Shown here: positions 1 through 9,308 of the stretch, piece by piece
Layout: each line of letters opens with the position of its first letter
How positions within the stretch are numbered: position 1 is the first letter of the stretch
NCBI RefSeq assembly: GCF_003688285.1
Contig: NZ_RCNT01000001.1
Coordinates: 372,001 to 436,000, forward strand
Source of the DNA: Rhodophyticola porphyridii
GTDB taxonomy: Bacteria; Pseudomonadota; Alphaproteobacteria; Rhodobacterales; Rhodobacteraceae
Length of the DNA: 64,000 nucleotides
Reading direction: 5' to 3'
Made by a program: the position numbers and the translations under genes
Notes under the pieces: generated by a model
What the model saw: the letters and a program-made list of their open reading frames with translations, nothing else
Told to the model about the DNA's origin: nothing
The model's database searches: none

Positions 1-133
1 CCTGCCGCGTCTGGATGAACACAAGCGACGGAAATGACCCGAATCCACGTGAAAGCCCCTATAAGGCCATAGACTTGGACTGTTTCAGCCCGAACACTAC
101 CTTTCTGTGTAACGGCACCTGATAGGCACCTTA

Positions 134-1597
134 ATGCGATTTTTCCGACGCTCCCTGGTGGGCCTGTTTCTCATCTCGCTGACCGTGGGTCTTCTGGCTC
201 TGGCCGGCAACGCCATCTATTCCGGGCTACAATCGCGTTGGGCGGAGGAAAGCCGGCCGGGCGACATGCGCGAGCGGGTGTTTACAGCCGAGGTCGGTGT
301 CATGGCGCCGCAGACGATCACCCCGGTTCTGACGGCCTTCGGAGAGGTGCGGAGCCGGCGCACGCTGGAATTGCGCGCGCCCGCCGAAGGTTTGGTGATC
401 GAGCTGGCAGACGGGTTTGAAGATGGCGGTGCGGTCGAGGCCGGTCAGGTGCTGCTCCGGATCGACCCTGCGGAGGCGCAATCCACGCGGGATACCGCCG
501 CGGCCGATCTGAGGGAGGCGGAGGCGGAGTTGCGCGATGCCACCCGCGCGCTGGATCTGGCGCGCGAAGATGTCGCCGCCGCGCAGGCCCAGGCCGATCT
601 GCGCCTGCGCGCGCTTACCCGGCAGCAGAATCTGGCGCAGCGCGGGGTCGGCAGCGCCTCTGCGGTGGAAACCGCGGAACTGGCTGCCGCAACGGCGACA
701 CAGGCCGTGTTGTCCCGCAGGCAGGCTCTTGCCCTCGCGGAAGCGCGCGTGGATCAGGCGGCCACCGCGATCGACCGGCGCCGTATCACCTTGGCCCAGG
801 CCGACCGGGGTCTTGCCGAAACCGAACTGACCGCCGGGTTCTCCGGTGTGCTGGCAGAGGTGAACGTGGTGGCCGGGCGTCTCGTCAACCGGAACGAACA
901 GATCGCCCGGCTGATCGACCCCGATGCGCTGGAGGTCGCGTTCCGTGTGTCGACCACGCAGTATTCGCGCCTGCTCGATGACGACGGGCGTCTGCCGCGT
1001 CTCGATGTGACCGTGGTGCTGGATGTGTTCGGGCTGGACATCACCGCGCCGGCCGTTCTCACACGCGAAAGCGGCGCTGTGGAGGAGGGGCAGTCGGGCC
1101 GGCTGCTGTTTGCGCAATTGCAGGAGGTGCGCGGATTCCGCGCGGGCGATTTCGTCACGGTGCAACTGGAAGAGGCCCCGTTGAGCGGTGTCGTCCTGCT
1201 GCCATCGACGGCGGTCGATGGCGATGGCCGCATCCTCGTGCTGGGGGAGGAGAACCGGCTTGAGGAAGCCGAGGTGACCGTGCTGCGCCGACAGGGCGAC
1301 GATGTGATCGTCCGTGCGCCCGATCTTCATGGCCGCGAGGTCGTTCAGGCGCGCACCCCGGTGCTTGGGGCGGGCATTCGCATCAACCCCCTGCGCCCGG
1401 CGGACGCGGAGGAACAGGCCGGCGCAACGCCCGAAACGCTTGCGCTTGACCCCGAGCGCCGCGCCCGGCTGATCGCTTTTGTCGAAGGCAACAGCTTCAT
1501 CCCCGCGGATGTGAAAGAGCGGATGCTGCTTCAGCTCAATCAGGACGAAGTTCCGGCCCGCATGGTTGCGCGGATCGAAGCCCGGATGGGGAGCTAG
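134..1597 (+). CDS. RND efflux pump periplasmic adaptor (HlyD/AcrA-type membrane fusion protein)
   Basis: Adaptor subunit of a tripartite RND efflux pump that bridges an inner-membrane permease to an outer-membrane channel. The 487-residue product opens with one membrane anchor (about residues 8-28), followed by the first lipoyl half (about 80-112), a long Ala/Glu/Arg-rich coiled-coil hairpin (about 115-230), the second lipoyl half with TAGFSGVL (about 232-240) and a beta-barrel region to about 350. The last roughly 50 residues form a charged helical tail that is not part of the core family fold. The permease gene follows 4 bases after the stop, so the two are surely co-transcribed. No outer-membrane channel gene is visible in the window. 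Substrate cannot be told from sequence. Confidence 0.93.
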   Translation: MRFFRRSLVGLFLISLTVGLLALAGNAIYSGLQSRWAEESRPGDMRERVFTAEVGVMAPQTITPVLTAFGEVRSRRTLELRAPAEGLVIELADGFEDGGAVEAGQVLLRIDPAEAQSTRDTAAADLREAEAELRDATRALDLAREDVAAAQAQADLRLRALTRQQNLAQRGVGSASAVETAELAAATATQAVLSRRQALALAEARVDQAATAIDRRRITLAQADRGLAETELTAGFSGVLAEVNVVAGRLVNRNEQIARLIDPDALEVAFRVSTTQYSRLLDDDGRLPRLDVTVVLDVFGLDITAPAVLTRESGAVEEGQSGRLLFAQLQEVRGFRAGDFVTVQLEEAPLSGVVLLPSTAVDGDGRILVLGEENRLEEAEVTVLRRQGDDVIVRAPDLHGREVVQARTPVLGAGIRINPLRPADAEEQAGATPETLALDPERRARLIAFVEGNSFIPADVKERMLLQLNQDEVPARMVARIEARMGS

Positions 1598-1601
1598 GGC
1601 G

Positions 1602-4600
1602 GTGCGGCGACTTCCCGGGCGCGCGGGCGGAATCCTGTCCTATTTCACGCGTCACCGGACAGCCGCGAACCTGCTGCTGGTCACGCTGATCGTGCTTGGT
1701 CTGGCGGCGTTTCCGAACATGCGCGCGCAGTTCTTTCCCGATGTGGTGGTCGACGAGGTCACCGTGACCGTCAACTGGGACGGGGCGGGAGCCGAGGATG
1801 TGGATGAGGCGATCATCGCGGTGATCGAGCCGCGCCTGCTGGTGGTCGAAGGGGTGACGCAATCCAGCTCGACCGCGCGCGAGGGGCGCGCCTCGATCGA
1901 GCTGGAGTTCGAGCCCGGCTGGGACATGGGGCGTGCCGCCGATGACGTGCAGGCGGCGGTCGATGCGATCTCCGATCTGCCCGAGGATGCCGAGGATCCG
2001 TCCGTAAGGCGGGGCGCGTGGCGTGACAGGGTCACCGATGTGGTAATCACCGGGCCCGTCGGTGTGGAGCAGATCGGGCGTTTTGCCGATGAATTCGTGG
2101 CGCGCCTTTTCGCCGAGGGGGTCACGCGGGCGACGATCCGTGGGGTGGCCGCGCCCGAAACCGTGGTGGAAGTGCCCTCTGCATCGTTGATCCGGCACGA
2201 TATCTCCATGGCGGAGATCGCCGATGCAATTGCGGCGGAAGCCGAAACCGCCCCGGCAGGAGACGTGGACAGCGCCAATGCGCGGGTGCGCACCGGCACC
2301 GCGCGACGCAGCGCCGACGAGATCGCGGGCATCGTTCTGCGCACCAACGCGGATGGATCGACCCTGACCATCGGCGAAATCGCCGCGATCACCACCGAAG
2401 GGGTGGACAGGGAACGGGCCTATTTTGTGGGCGAGAACCCGGCCATTTCGATCCGGGTCGACCGGACGGATCAGGGTGACGCCATCGGTATCCAGGAGAT
2501 CGTGCAGTCGGTGGCCGACGAGATGCAGCTGACGCTTCCCGAAGGCGTCACCATCGATCTGATCCGCACCCGGGCCGAATCGATCTCCGCCCGTCTGAAC
2601 ATCCTGCTGGATAACGGGTTGGTGGGGCTCGGTCTCGTCGTCCTGCTCTTGTTCCTGTTTCTCAACGCACGCACCGCGTTCTGGGTGGCCGCTGGCATCC
2701 CCGTGGCGATGCTGGCCGCGATTGCCTTGATGTATGTGGCGGGGCTGACATTGAACATGATCTCGCTCTTTGCGCTGATCATCACGCTCGGGATCGTGGT
2801 GGACGACGCGATCGTCGTGGGGGAGCATGCGGATTTCCGGGCCCGAAACCTCGGGGAGTCACCGGTGGTTGCAGCGGAGAATGCGGCGAAGCGGATGGCC
2901 GCGCCTGTGTTTTCCGCGACCATCACGACCATTCTCGCCTTTGCCGGGCTGGTGGCCATCGGCGGCCGGTTTGGGGAGTTGATCGCGGATATTCCGTTCA
3001 CTGTGATCGTCGTTCTGGCGGCCAGTCTTGTTGAATGCTTCCTGATTCTGCCCAATCACATGGCCCATGCATTGGCGCATTCCGCCAAGGAACACTGGTA
3101 TGACTGGCCGTCGAGGCAGGTGAACCGCGGTTTCGAATGGGTCCGCGATACGCTTTTCCGCCCGGCGATGCGGCTGGTGATCAAGGCGCGCTATCCGGTG
3201 CTGGCCGGTGTGATTCTGGTGCTTGCGACGCAGGTGGCGGTATTCGTTCGCGGCGATGTCACGTGGCGGTTTTTCAACGCGCCGGAGTTGTCCAGCGTGT
3301 CGGGCAACTTCGCGATGCTGGATGGGGCCACCCGGGAGGACAGTTTCGCGATGATGCGCGAGATGCAGCGCGCAGCCGATGCGGTCGCCGCCCGATACGA
3401 GGCGGAGCATGGCACCAACCCGCTGCTTTACGTGCTGGCAGAGGTCGGCGGCACCACCGGGCGCGGCCTGACCGTGGCCGACAACAAGGATGCGGATCTT
3501 CTGGGCTCCATCGCGATCGAGCTGATCGATGCCGATTTGCGCTCCTATTCCTCGTTCCAGTTTGTGGCCGATCTGCAAGACGAGGTGCGCCAGTTGCCCC
3601 TGACCGAGGCGGTTTCGTTCCGCGGCTGGCGTGGCGGGCCGGGCGGCGATGCGCTGGACGTTCAGTTATTCGGGGCCGACACGGATGTGCTGAAGGCCGC
3701 GGCCGAGGCGGTGAAGACGGGCCTGATCGGGTTTCCCGAGGTTTCGGCACTGGAGGACAGTCTTGCCTATGACCGGGAGGAGTTGAGCCTGGAACTGACA
3801 CCCCAGGGTCAGGCATTGGGGTTTGACATCGGCACGCTCGGGCGGGTGTTGCGCAACCGGCTTGGCGGGATCGAGGCGGCGAGTTTTCCGGTCGGCATCC
3901 GCACCGGTTCGATCCGTGTGGAACTGCCCGAAGGGGAACTGACCGCCGATTTTCTGGACCGGACGCTGTTGCGGGCGGAAAGCGGCGAGTATGTGCCTCT
4001 GGCCGATATCGTAAGTGTCAGTTCCCGCACCGGATTTTCGACCATCACCCGTGAAAACGGCCTTCGCGTCGTCTCGGTGACAGGCGATCTTTCCGAAGAC
4101 GATCCCGCCCGGGCAGAGGCCATCATGGACGAACTGCGCGATGTGATCCTGCCCCAGGTGGAGGCCGACTACGGCGTGGCGTGGGTGCTCTCGGGCCTGG
4201 CCGAGCAGGAGCGCGATTTCCTGAGCGACGCGGCGGTGGGTTTCGCGCTTTGCCTGATCGGCATCTATCTGGTGCTGGCCTGGATCTTTGCGAGCTGGAC
4301 ACGGCCTGTCGTGGTGATGGCGATCATTCCCTTCGGCCTGATCGGAACGATCTACGGTCATGCAGCATGGGATGTGCCGCTCAGCATGTTCACCGTCGTG
4401 GGCCTGATCGGGATGACCGGCATCATAATCAACGATTCCATCGTTTTGGTGACCACGATCGACGAGTATGCCGAAGACAGGGGACTGATCCCTGCAATAG
4501 TTGATGGCGCGACGGACCGCCTGCGGCCTGTCCTTCTGACCACACTCACCACAGTGCTTGGCCTTGCCCCGCTGCTGTTCGAAAGCTCTCAGCAGGCGCA

Positions 4601-4997
4601 ATTCCTGAAACCCACGGTGATCACTCTGGTCTATGGGCTGGGGTTCGGGCTTGTGGTGGTCCTGCTTGTCGTTCCAGCAATTCTTGCGATGCAGCAGGAT
4701 GTGGGCAAGCAGGTTCGCGCGCTCCGCCGGTCGTTGGGCGGATTTACCAGGGCTCCGGGGCTTGGTGCGGTTATCGTGGCCCTGAGCCTGGCCGTGGCTG
4801 CCTGGTTTGCCGCGACAATGGGCGCGGTGATGATGACCGGAGAGGTCGCGGATCCCGTGGCCGCCCTGGTCCCGCTTGGAGAGAGTCCGTCTCTGGGCGC
4901 GCTGATAGTCTTCGTAACCGGAACGGCGGCCCTATGCGTGGTTGCGTGGATCGCCGCGGCGATCACTCACGGCCTCTCGACCCGCAGGCAGGCGTGA
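1602..4997 (+). CDS. RND efflux transporter permease (AcrB/HAE1-like)
   Basis: Proton-driven inner-membrane RND transporter paired with the adaptor upstream. The sequence has the family architecture: TM1 near the N-terminus (NLLLVTLIVLG), a large periplasmic loop, TM2-6 with the TM4 acidic pair in VVDDAIVV (about residues 398-405), a second periplasmic loop, and TM7-12 ending near VVVLLVVPAILAM. GTG 1602 was chosen: it lies 4 bases after the adaptor stop and follows the GGGAG at about 1589. An in-frame TTG at 1566 overlapping the adaptor is the alternative (1143 residues). About 80 residues beyond TM12 contain two more hydrophobic helices, which is unusual for this family. Confidence 0.93.
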   Translation: MRRLPGRAGGILSYFTRHRTAANLLLVTLIVLGLAAFPNMRAQFFPDVVVDEVTVTVNWDGAGAEDVDEAIIAVIEPRLLVVEGVTQSSSTAREGRASIELEFEPGWDMGRAADDVQAAVDAISDLPEDAEDPSVRRGAWRDRVTDVVITGPVGVEQIGRFADEFVARLFAEGVTRATIRGVAAPETVVEVPSASLIRHDISMAEIADAIAAEAETAPAGDVDSANARVRTGTARRSADEIAGIVLRTNADGSTLTIGEIAAITTEGVDRERAYFVGENPAISIRVDRTDQGDAIGIQEIVQSVADEMQLTLPEGVTIDLIRTRAESISARLNILLDNGLVGLGLVVLLLFLFLNARTAFWVAAGIPVAMLAAIALMYVAGLTLNMISLFALIITLGIVVDDAIVVGEHADFRARNLGESPVVAAENAAKRMAAPVFSATITTILAFAGLVAIGGRFGELIADIPFTVIVVLAASLVECFLILPNHMAHALAHSAKEHWYDWPSRQVNRGFEWVRDTLFRPAMRLVIKARYPVLAGVILVLATQVAVFVRGDVTWRFFNAPELSSVSGNFAMLDGATREDSFAMMREMQRAADAVAARYEAEHGTNPLLYVLAEVGGTTGRGLTVADNKDADLLGSIAIELIDADLRSYSSFQFVADLQDEVRQLPLTEAVSFRGWRGGPGGDALDVQLFGADTDVLKAAAEAVKTGLIGFPEVSALEDSLAYDREELSLELTPQGQALGFDIGTLGRVLRNRLGGIEAASFPVGIRTGSIRVELPEGELTADFLDRTLLRAESGEYVPLADIVSVSSRTGFSTITRENGLRVVSVTGDLSEDDPARAEAIMDELRDVILPQVEADYGVAWVLSGLAEQERDFLSDAAVGFALCLIGIYLVLAWIFASWTRPVVVMAIIPFGLIGTIYGHAAWDVPLSMFTVVGLIGMTGIIINDSIVLVTTIDEYAEDRGLIPAIVDGATDRLRPVLLTTLTTVLGLAPLLFESSQQAQFLKPTVITLVYGLGFGLVVVLLVVPAILAMQQDVGKQVRALRRSLGGFTRAPGLGAVIVALSLAVAAWFAATMGAVMMTGEVADPVAALVPLGESPSLGALIVFVTGTAALCVVAWIAAAITHGLSTRRQA

Positions 4998-5831
4998 TCA
5001 GCCGGTACAGCCCAACAGTTCCACCGCCATGCGTGTGCCCAGAACGGTAATCCGCAAATCGGATCGGTTCATGGCAAACGGGCCTGCATCGGCCGGTACC
5101 ACATCGGCGGTTGCGGTGACCGTATCGCCGTCCCGTTGCATCGAAGCACCGGAAATCCAGATGCCCGGATCGGGCAGTTCGAACACGACGGTTTCGTCAT
5201 TGCCCACGGGCGGCACGCGCATCTGCGCCTCGACCCTCAGCCCATCAGAAATCGGTGTGATCCGGCAGGTTGCGGCGCCCGCGCCCGCCTCGGCACGGGT
5301 CAGGGGACGGTCCGACAAAGCCGCCGCGATCAGTGCATCACGACTGCCCTGAGGCGGCAATAACCCTTCAAGATCAAGCGTTACAGGCATGCACACATCT
5401 TCGCAGACACCCAGATCGATCCGGCCGTCAATCTCGATGGCGCCACTATCTGACACCGAAAACTCGATCGGCAGGATCACATCGTCGCGATAGCCGATAC
5501 TGCGGATGCCATTGGCGAAAAACACCTCGGGTCGGGGCCAGTGGATCCGCATTCCGGTGACGCCCTCGGCCCGATCCAGCCGGACCCGGGGCGGAATGCC
5601 GCCTTCGCCTGGCGCGCGCCAATAGGTCTTCCAGCCAGGCGCGAGCGTGATCTGGATCGCGGCCATATGGCGGCCGTTTTCGATCCGCCAGCCCTCCATC
5701 AGGCGCACCTGCACCACATCATCGGCCGACCGGCCCAAAAACTGGGCCTGTACGGCATTGCCGAGCGGCAAAAGAGTGAGGGCGGTGGCGAGAAGCGCAC
5801 GGAGGATCGGTCGATTTTTCATATCATGCAC
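4998..5831 (-). CDS. Protein-disulfide reductase DsbD-alpha-domain-like periplasmic protein
   Basis: A 277-residue exported protein resembling the N-terminal periplasmic (alpha) domain of DsbD/ScsB thiol-disulfide reductases, without the membrane electron-transfer domain. A signal peptide is seen at about residues 7-29 (ending NAVQAQ). The stretch GWKTYWRAPGEGG is typical of the DsbD N-terminal family, and the cysteine pair in GVCEDVCMP matches the position of the redox-active cysteines of DsbD-alpha, although spacing differs from E. coli. It lies convergent to the RND permease, with stops only a few bases apart, and divergent from yqgE. A role in periplasmic thiol redox is inferred from family only. 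Confidence 0.8.
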   Translation of the reverse strand: MHDMKNRPILRALLATALTLLPLGNAVQAQFLGRSADDVVQVRLMEGWRIENGRHMAAIQITLAPGWKTYWRAPGEGGIPPRVRLDRAEGVTGMRIHWPRPEVFFANGIRSIGYRDDVILPIEFSVSDSGAIEIDGRIDLGVCEDVCMPVTLDLEGLLPPQGSRDALIAAALSDRPLTRAEAGAGAATCRITPISDGLRVEAQMRVPPVGNDETVVFELPDPGIWISGASMQRDGDTVTATADVVPADAGPFAMNRSDLRITVLGTRMAVELLGCTG

Positions 5832-5936
5832 CTAGGGGCTGAACTCTGAAATGGAAAATCACGTTTCGGCGAAACCTCGCTGTCATGCGGCAGAACCGGC
5901 CTTGAACGAAAACGCCATCGGTCACATGGTTGGCGG

Positions 5937-6527
5937 ATGACCCCTGAAACGGTGCCCAGTGATCTGACCGGTCAACTTCTTATCGCAATGCCCGGCATGG
6001 GCGATCCGCGCTTTCACGGCAGCGTGGTTTTTCTGTGCGCACATTCGGAAACCGGAACAATGGGCCTTATCGTCAACAAGGCAATCACCGAGCTGACCTT
6101 TGCGGAGATGCTGGAGCAGCTCGAGATCCCGGTGGACGCGGCGCCCGATCTGCCCGTCTGCTTCGGCGGGCCGCTCGAAACGGGCCGTGGGTTCGTTCTG
6201 CATTCCGCGGAATATGCGCCGCGCACCCGCGATGCCGCCGAGGATGGCACGCTGCGCGTGGATAACCGGTTTGCAATGACCGCGACGCTGGATGTGCTGC
6301 GCGATCTGGCCGACGGCCATGGGCCGAAACAGGCGCTCCTGGCGCTTGGGTATGCCGGTTGGGGCCCCGGACAGTTGGAAAGCGAGATCCTGCGAAACGG
6401 ATGGCTGACCTGCGCGGCCTCTCCCACATTGGTCTTCGGCCGGCGAATGGACGGGAAGTGGGAGGCCGCGCTGGACAGTATGGGGATCGATCCGCTGATG
6501 CTGTCCTCCGAGGCGGGGCACGCCTAG
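5937..6527 (+). CDS. YqgE/AlgH family protein (UPF0301)
   Basis: A 196-residue protein of the YqgE/AlgH family. The opening LTGQLLIAMPGMGDPRF and the following GTMGLIVNK match the family signature, as does GGPLETGRGFVLH in the middle and the GYAGWGPGQLE motif. Molecular function is not established for the family; AlgH was named for a regulatory phenotype in Pseudomonas. The gene overlaps the stop of the convergent tRNA threonylcarbamoyl synthase gene by 4 bases. ATG 5937 is the only good start near the N-terminal motif. Confidence 0.92.
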   Translation: MTPETVPSDLTGQLLIAMPGMGDPRFHGSVVFLCAHSETGTMGLIVNKAITELTFAEMLEQLEIPVDAAPDLPVCFGGPLETGRGFVLHSAEYAPRTRDAAEDGTLRVDNRFAMTATLDVLRDLADGHGPKQALLALGYAGWGPGQLESEILRNGWLTCAASPTLVFGRRMDGKWEAALDSMGIDPLMLSSEAGHA

Positions 6528-7483
6528 GGCGCGGCTGCGCGGCGAAGCCGGTCGTTTATGGCCCGGCCAAGCCCGGTCTCCGGCACGGGGGCGACGTGGA
6601 TGGCCGATTTCTGTCCCGCGCAGGCCATTGCATCGGCGAGGTGCAGGACATGAAAGAGCGCGGCTGCCGCCTCAACCAGATCGCCGGAGTGAGACAGATA
6701 CAGATCCCCGCCATCGGCCTTGGTGAACCCGACGCGCACCGCCGACGCGTCATCCAGCGCGCTGTTGAGCGTCACCGGGACCGAGGGCGCATAATGGCGG
6801 CTCAACTGGCCGGGCGCCTCGATCCGGCCCGGCGTGGTGTCGACAATCAGCGGCCCTGTCAGCGGCTCGATGGCTTCGCGGGGCAGGCCGCCTTCACGCA
6901 GCAAGCGCGTGCCTGCCTCCGACGGGGCGAGAATGGTGGACTCCACCCCCACCGCGCAGGGCCCGGCGTCGAGAACGGCGGCCACGCGGTCGCCAAGCCC
7001 CTCGGCAACATGGGCCGCCGTTGTCGGGCTGATCCGGCCGGAGGGATTGGCCGACGGTGCGGCGACCGGCCCGCCAAACGCCTGCAAAACGGCGCGCGCG
7101 GTCGGATGTGCAGGCAGGCGGATGGCAACACTATCCATCCCGGCTGTCACTAGTGGCGACAGGCCGTGGCCGGGCTTCAGCGGCAGAACCAGTGTCAGCG
7201 CGCCGGGCCAGAAGGCCTGGGCGAGATCGCGGGCAACGGGCGACAACTCGGCGATCTGCGAGACCTGCGAAATGCTGACCAGATGCACGATCAGCGGGTT
7301 GAAACGGGGCCGGCCCTTGGCCTCGAATATCATCGCGCAGGCGGCATCGTTTCGCGCGTCCGCGGCCAGCCCGTAGACGGTTTCGGTGGGTAGTGCGACC
7401 AGCGCACCGCGTTTCAGGAGCGCGGCGGCGCGGGTGACCCCATCGTTTTCTTCTACAAGAAATTCAGGCTGGCGTTCAGGCAT
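6524..7483 (-). CDS. L-threonylcarbamoyladenylate synthase (Sua5/YwlC type)
   Basis: Makes threonylcarbamoyl-AMP from threonine, bicarbonate and ATP, the first step of tRNA t6A37 modification. At 319 residues it is the long two-domain Sua5/YwlC form, not the short TsaC. The YrdC domain (about residues 15-205) shows ALPTETVYGLAADA, KGRPRFNPLIVHL and the SANPSGRISPT motif. The C-terminal Sua5 domain begins near LLREGGLPREAIEPL and includes PGQLSRHYAPSVPV. It is transcribed away from the acyl-CoA dehydrogenase gene and converges on yqgE. Confidence 0.93.
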   Translation of the reverse strand: MPERQPEFLVEENDGVTRAAALLKRGALVALPTETVYGLAADARNDAACAMIFEAKGRPRFNPLIVHLVSISQVSQIAELSPVARDLAQAFWPGALTLVLPLKPGHGLSPLVTAGMDSVAIRLPAHPTARAVLQAFGGPVAAPSANPSGRISPTTAAHVAEGLGDRVAAVLDAGPCAVGVESTILAPSEAGTRLLREGGLPREAIEPLTGPLIVDTTPGRIEAPGQLSRHYAPSVPVTLNSALDDASAVRVGFTKADGGDLYLSHSGDLVEAAAALFHVLHLADAMACAGQKSAIHVAPVPETGLGRAINDRLRRAAAP

Positions 7484-7610
7484 CCGTGACGTAACGTATC
7501 GGTTGAAGGAAGCGGTGCCGGTTTCCTAGCTACCGCAAGAGCAAGGCCGTCGGGACATAGCGTGAAGCGCCCTTCGGTGCAATGCGCCGCCCGCAGTTGG
7601 AGGATCTGAT

Positions 7611-9308
7611 ATGCCATATCGCGCCCCGGTATCCGAGTTCGCGTTTCTGATGGACCATGTGGTCGGCATGGACCGTGTCGCCGCAACCGAGAAATTCGCT
7701 GAGGCGACGCCGGATACCGTGCAGGCCGTTCTGACCGAAGCCGGCAAGATGGCGGAGGAGGTTCTGGCCCCCCTGAACAGGACCGGCGACCTGCAGCCTG
7801 CCCGGCTTGAAAACGGCGTGGTGCGCACATCCCCGGGTTTCGCCGGTGGCTACCGCGCAATTGCCGAAGGCGGCTATGTGGCGATTTCCGCGGACCCGGA
7901 ATATGGCGGGCTTGGTCTGCCCATGTCGGTGACCACGGCGGTCAACGAGATGATCGCCTCGGCCTGTTTGTCGTTGCAGCTCAACCCGTTGATGACGCAA
8001 GGCCAGATCGAGGCGCTGGAGAACCACGCCTCCGACGAGATCAAGGAGCTCTATTTGCCCAAGCTTGTCTCGGGCGAATGGTGCGGAACGATGAACCTGA
8101 CTGAGCCGCAGGCCGGATCGGACGTGGGCGCGCTCCGCAGCCGGGCCGAGCCCAAGGGGGACGGGACCTACGCGGTGAGCGGGCAGAAGATCTACATCTC
8201 CTGGGGCGACAACGACTTCACCGAGAATGTGGTTCATCTGGTACTGGCGCGCCTGCCGGATGGCGGGCCGGGCACCAAGGGGATCAGCCTGTTTCTGGTG
8301 CCCCGCAACCTCCCCAACGCAGACGGATCTGCCGGCGTCGGCAACAGTCTGAAGGTCGTGAGCCTTGAGCATAAACTGGGCCTTCACGGCTCTCCCACGG
8401 CGGTGATGCAATATGATGGCGCGACCGGCTGGCTGGTGGGCGAACCCCATGAGGGAATGGCGGCAATGTTCACGATGATGAACAACGCGCGGCTCGGGGT
8501 GGGCGTGCAGGGCGTGGGTATCGCCGAAGCCGCCTATCAGCATGCGCTGAATTACGCACTGGAACGCAAGCAGGGCCGGGTGCCGACCGACGAGGGTTTT
8601 GGCACCATTCTGGACCATGCGGATGTGCGGCGCATGTTGACCGGCATGAAGGCCGAGGTGTTCGCGGCGCGCGCGCTGACACTCGATCTGGCGGTGTCGA
8701 TCGACCTTGCCCATGCCACAGGCGATGCAGACATGACCGCCCGCGCGGCGTTTCTGACACCGATCTGCAAGGCCTATGGCACCGATACCGGCATTGCGGT
8801 TGCCGATATGGGCATTCAGGTTCACGGCGGCATGGGCTTCGTGGAAGAGACCGGTGCCGCGCAATATCTGCGCGATGTGCGGGTGACCGCAATCTACGAG
8901 GGCACCAACGGCATTCAGGCCATGGACCTCGTGGGACGCAAGATGATGGATGGGGGCTCTGCCGCCAAAGCATTGCTGGCGGAGATCGCGGCAACCGCGT
9001 CGGCCAGCGATATCGGCGGCCCGCTGACCGACGCGGTGGCGGCGCTCGGCGAGGCAACCGATATGCTGACGGGTATGGAGATGAATGACCGCTTCGCCGG
9101 ATCCGTGCCCTATCTGCGGGCTTTCGCGCTGGCGCTTGGCGGGCATTACCACCTGAAGGCCGCCATGGCCGAGTCGGGCGGCGTTCGGGCCAAACTGGCC
9201 GAGAGCTTCCTTTTGCGGCAGCTGCCCGAACTACACAGCCTGCTGGCGCAGGTGCGGCTTGGCGCAGAAGACCTCTATGCGCTGCGCGACGATGATTTCG
9301 CCGCGTGA
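7611..9308 (+). CDS. Acyl-CoA dehydrogenase, long form (DmdC-like)
   Basis: FAD-dependent acyl-CoA dehydrogenase of the roughly 590-residue class with an extra C-terminal domain, the class that includes DmdC (methylmercaptopropionyl-CoA dehydrogenase) in roseobacters. The N-terminus (MPYRAPVSEFAFLMDHVVGM), the MNLTEPQAGSDVGALR flavin/substrate region (about residue 160) and the catalytic glutamate in YEGTNGIQ (about 430) are visible. Whether the substrate is MMPA-CoA or another acyl-CoA cannot be told, since no dmdB or dmdD neighbour is present. The next gene starts inside its stop codon (GTGA overlap), so it heads a coupled operon with the hydrolase and the DUF6173 gene. Confidence 0.92.
   Translation: MPYRAPVSEFAFLMDHVVGMDRVAATEKFAEATPDTVQAVLTEAGKMAEEVLAPLNRTGDLQPARLENGVVRTSPGFAGGYRAIAEGGYVAISADPEYGGLGLPMSVTTAVNEMIASACLSLQLNPLMTQGQIEALENHASDEIKELYLPKLVSGEWCGTMNLTEPQAGSDVGALRSRAEPKGDGTYAVSGQKIYISWGDNDFTENVVHLVLARLPDGGPGTKGISLFLVPRNLPNADGSAGVGNSLKVVSLEHKLGLHGSPTAVMQYDGATGWLVGEPHEGMAAMFTMMNNARLGVGVQGVGIAEAAYQHALNYALERKQGRVPTDEGFGTILDHADVRRMLTGMKAEVFAARALTLDLAVSIDLAHATGDADMTARAAFLTPICKAYGTDTGIAVADMGIQVHGGMGFVEETGAAQYLRDVRVTAIYEGTNGIQAMDLVGRKMMDGGSAAKALLAEIAATASASDIGGPLTDAVAALGEATDMLTGMEMNDRFAGSVPYLRAFALALGGHYHLKAAMAESGGVRAKLAESFLLRQLPELHSLLAQVRLGAEDLYALRDDDFAA

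Noticed and set aside
1-133. Promoter of the RND operon
   Set aside because: Some hexamer-like sequences (TTGGAC) are present, but none with a convincing partner at the right spacing.
1536-2828. Long open frames on the strand opposite to the RND genes
   Set aside because: Side effect of GC-rich coding DNA: low-complexity His/Arg/Pro-rich translations with no family match, fully inside a clear gene on the other strand.
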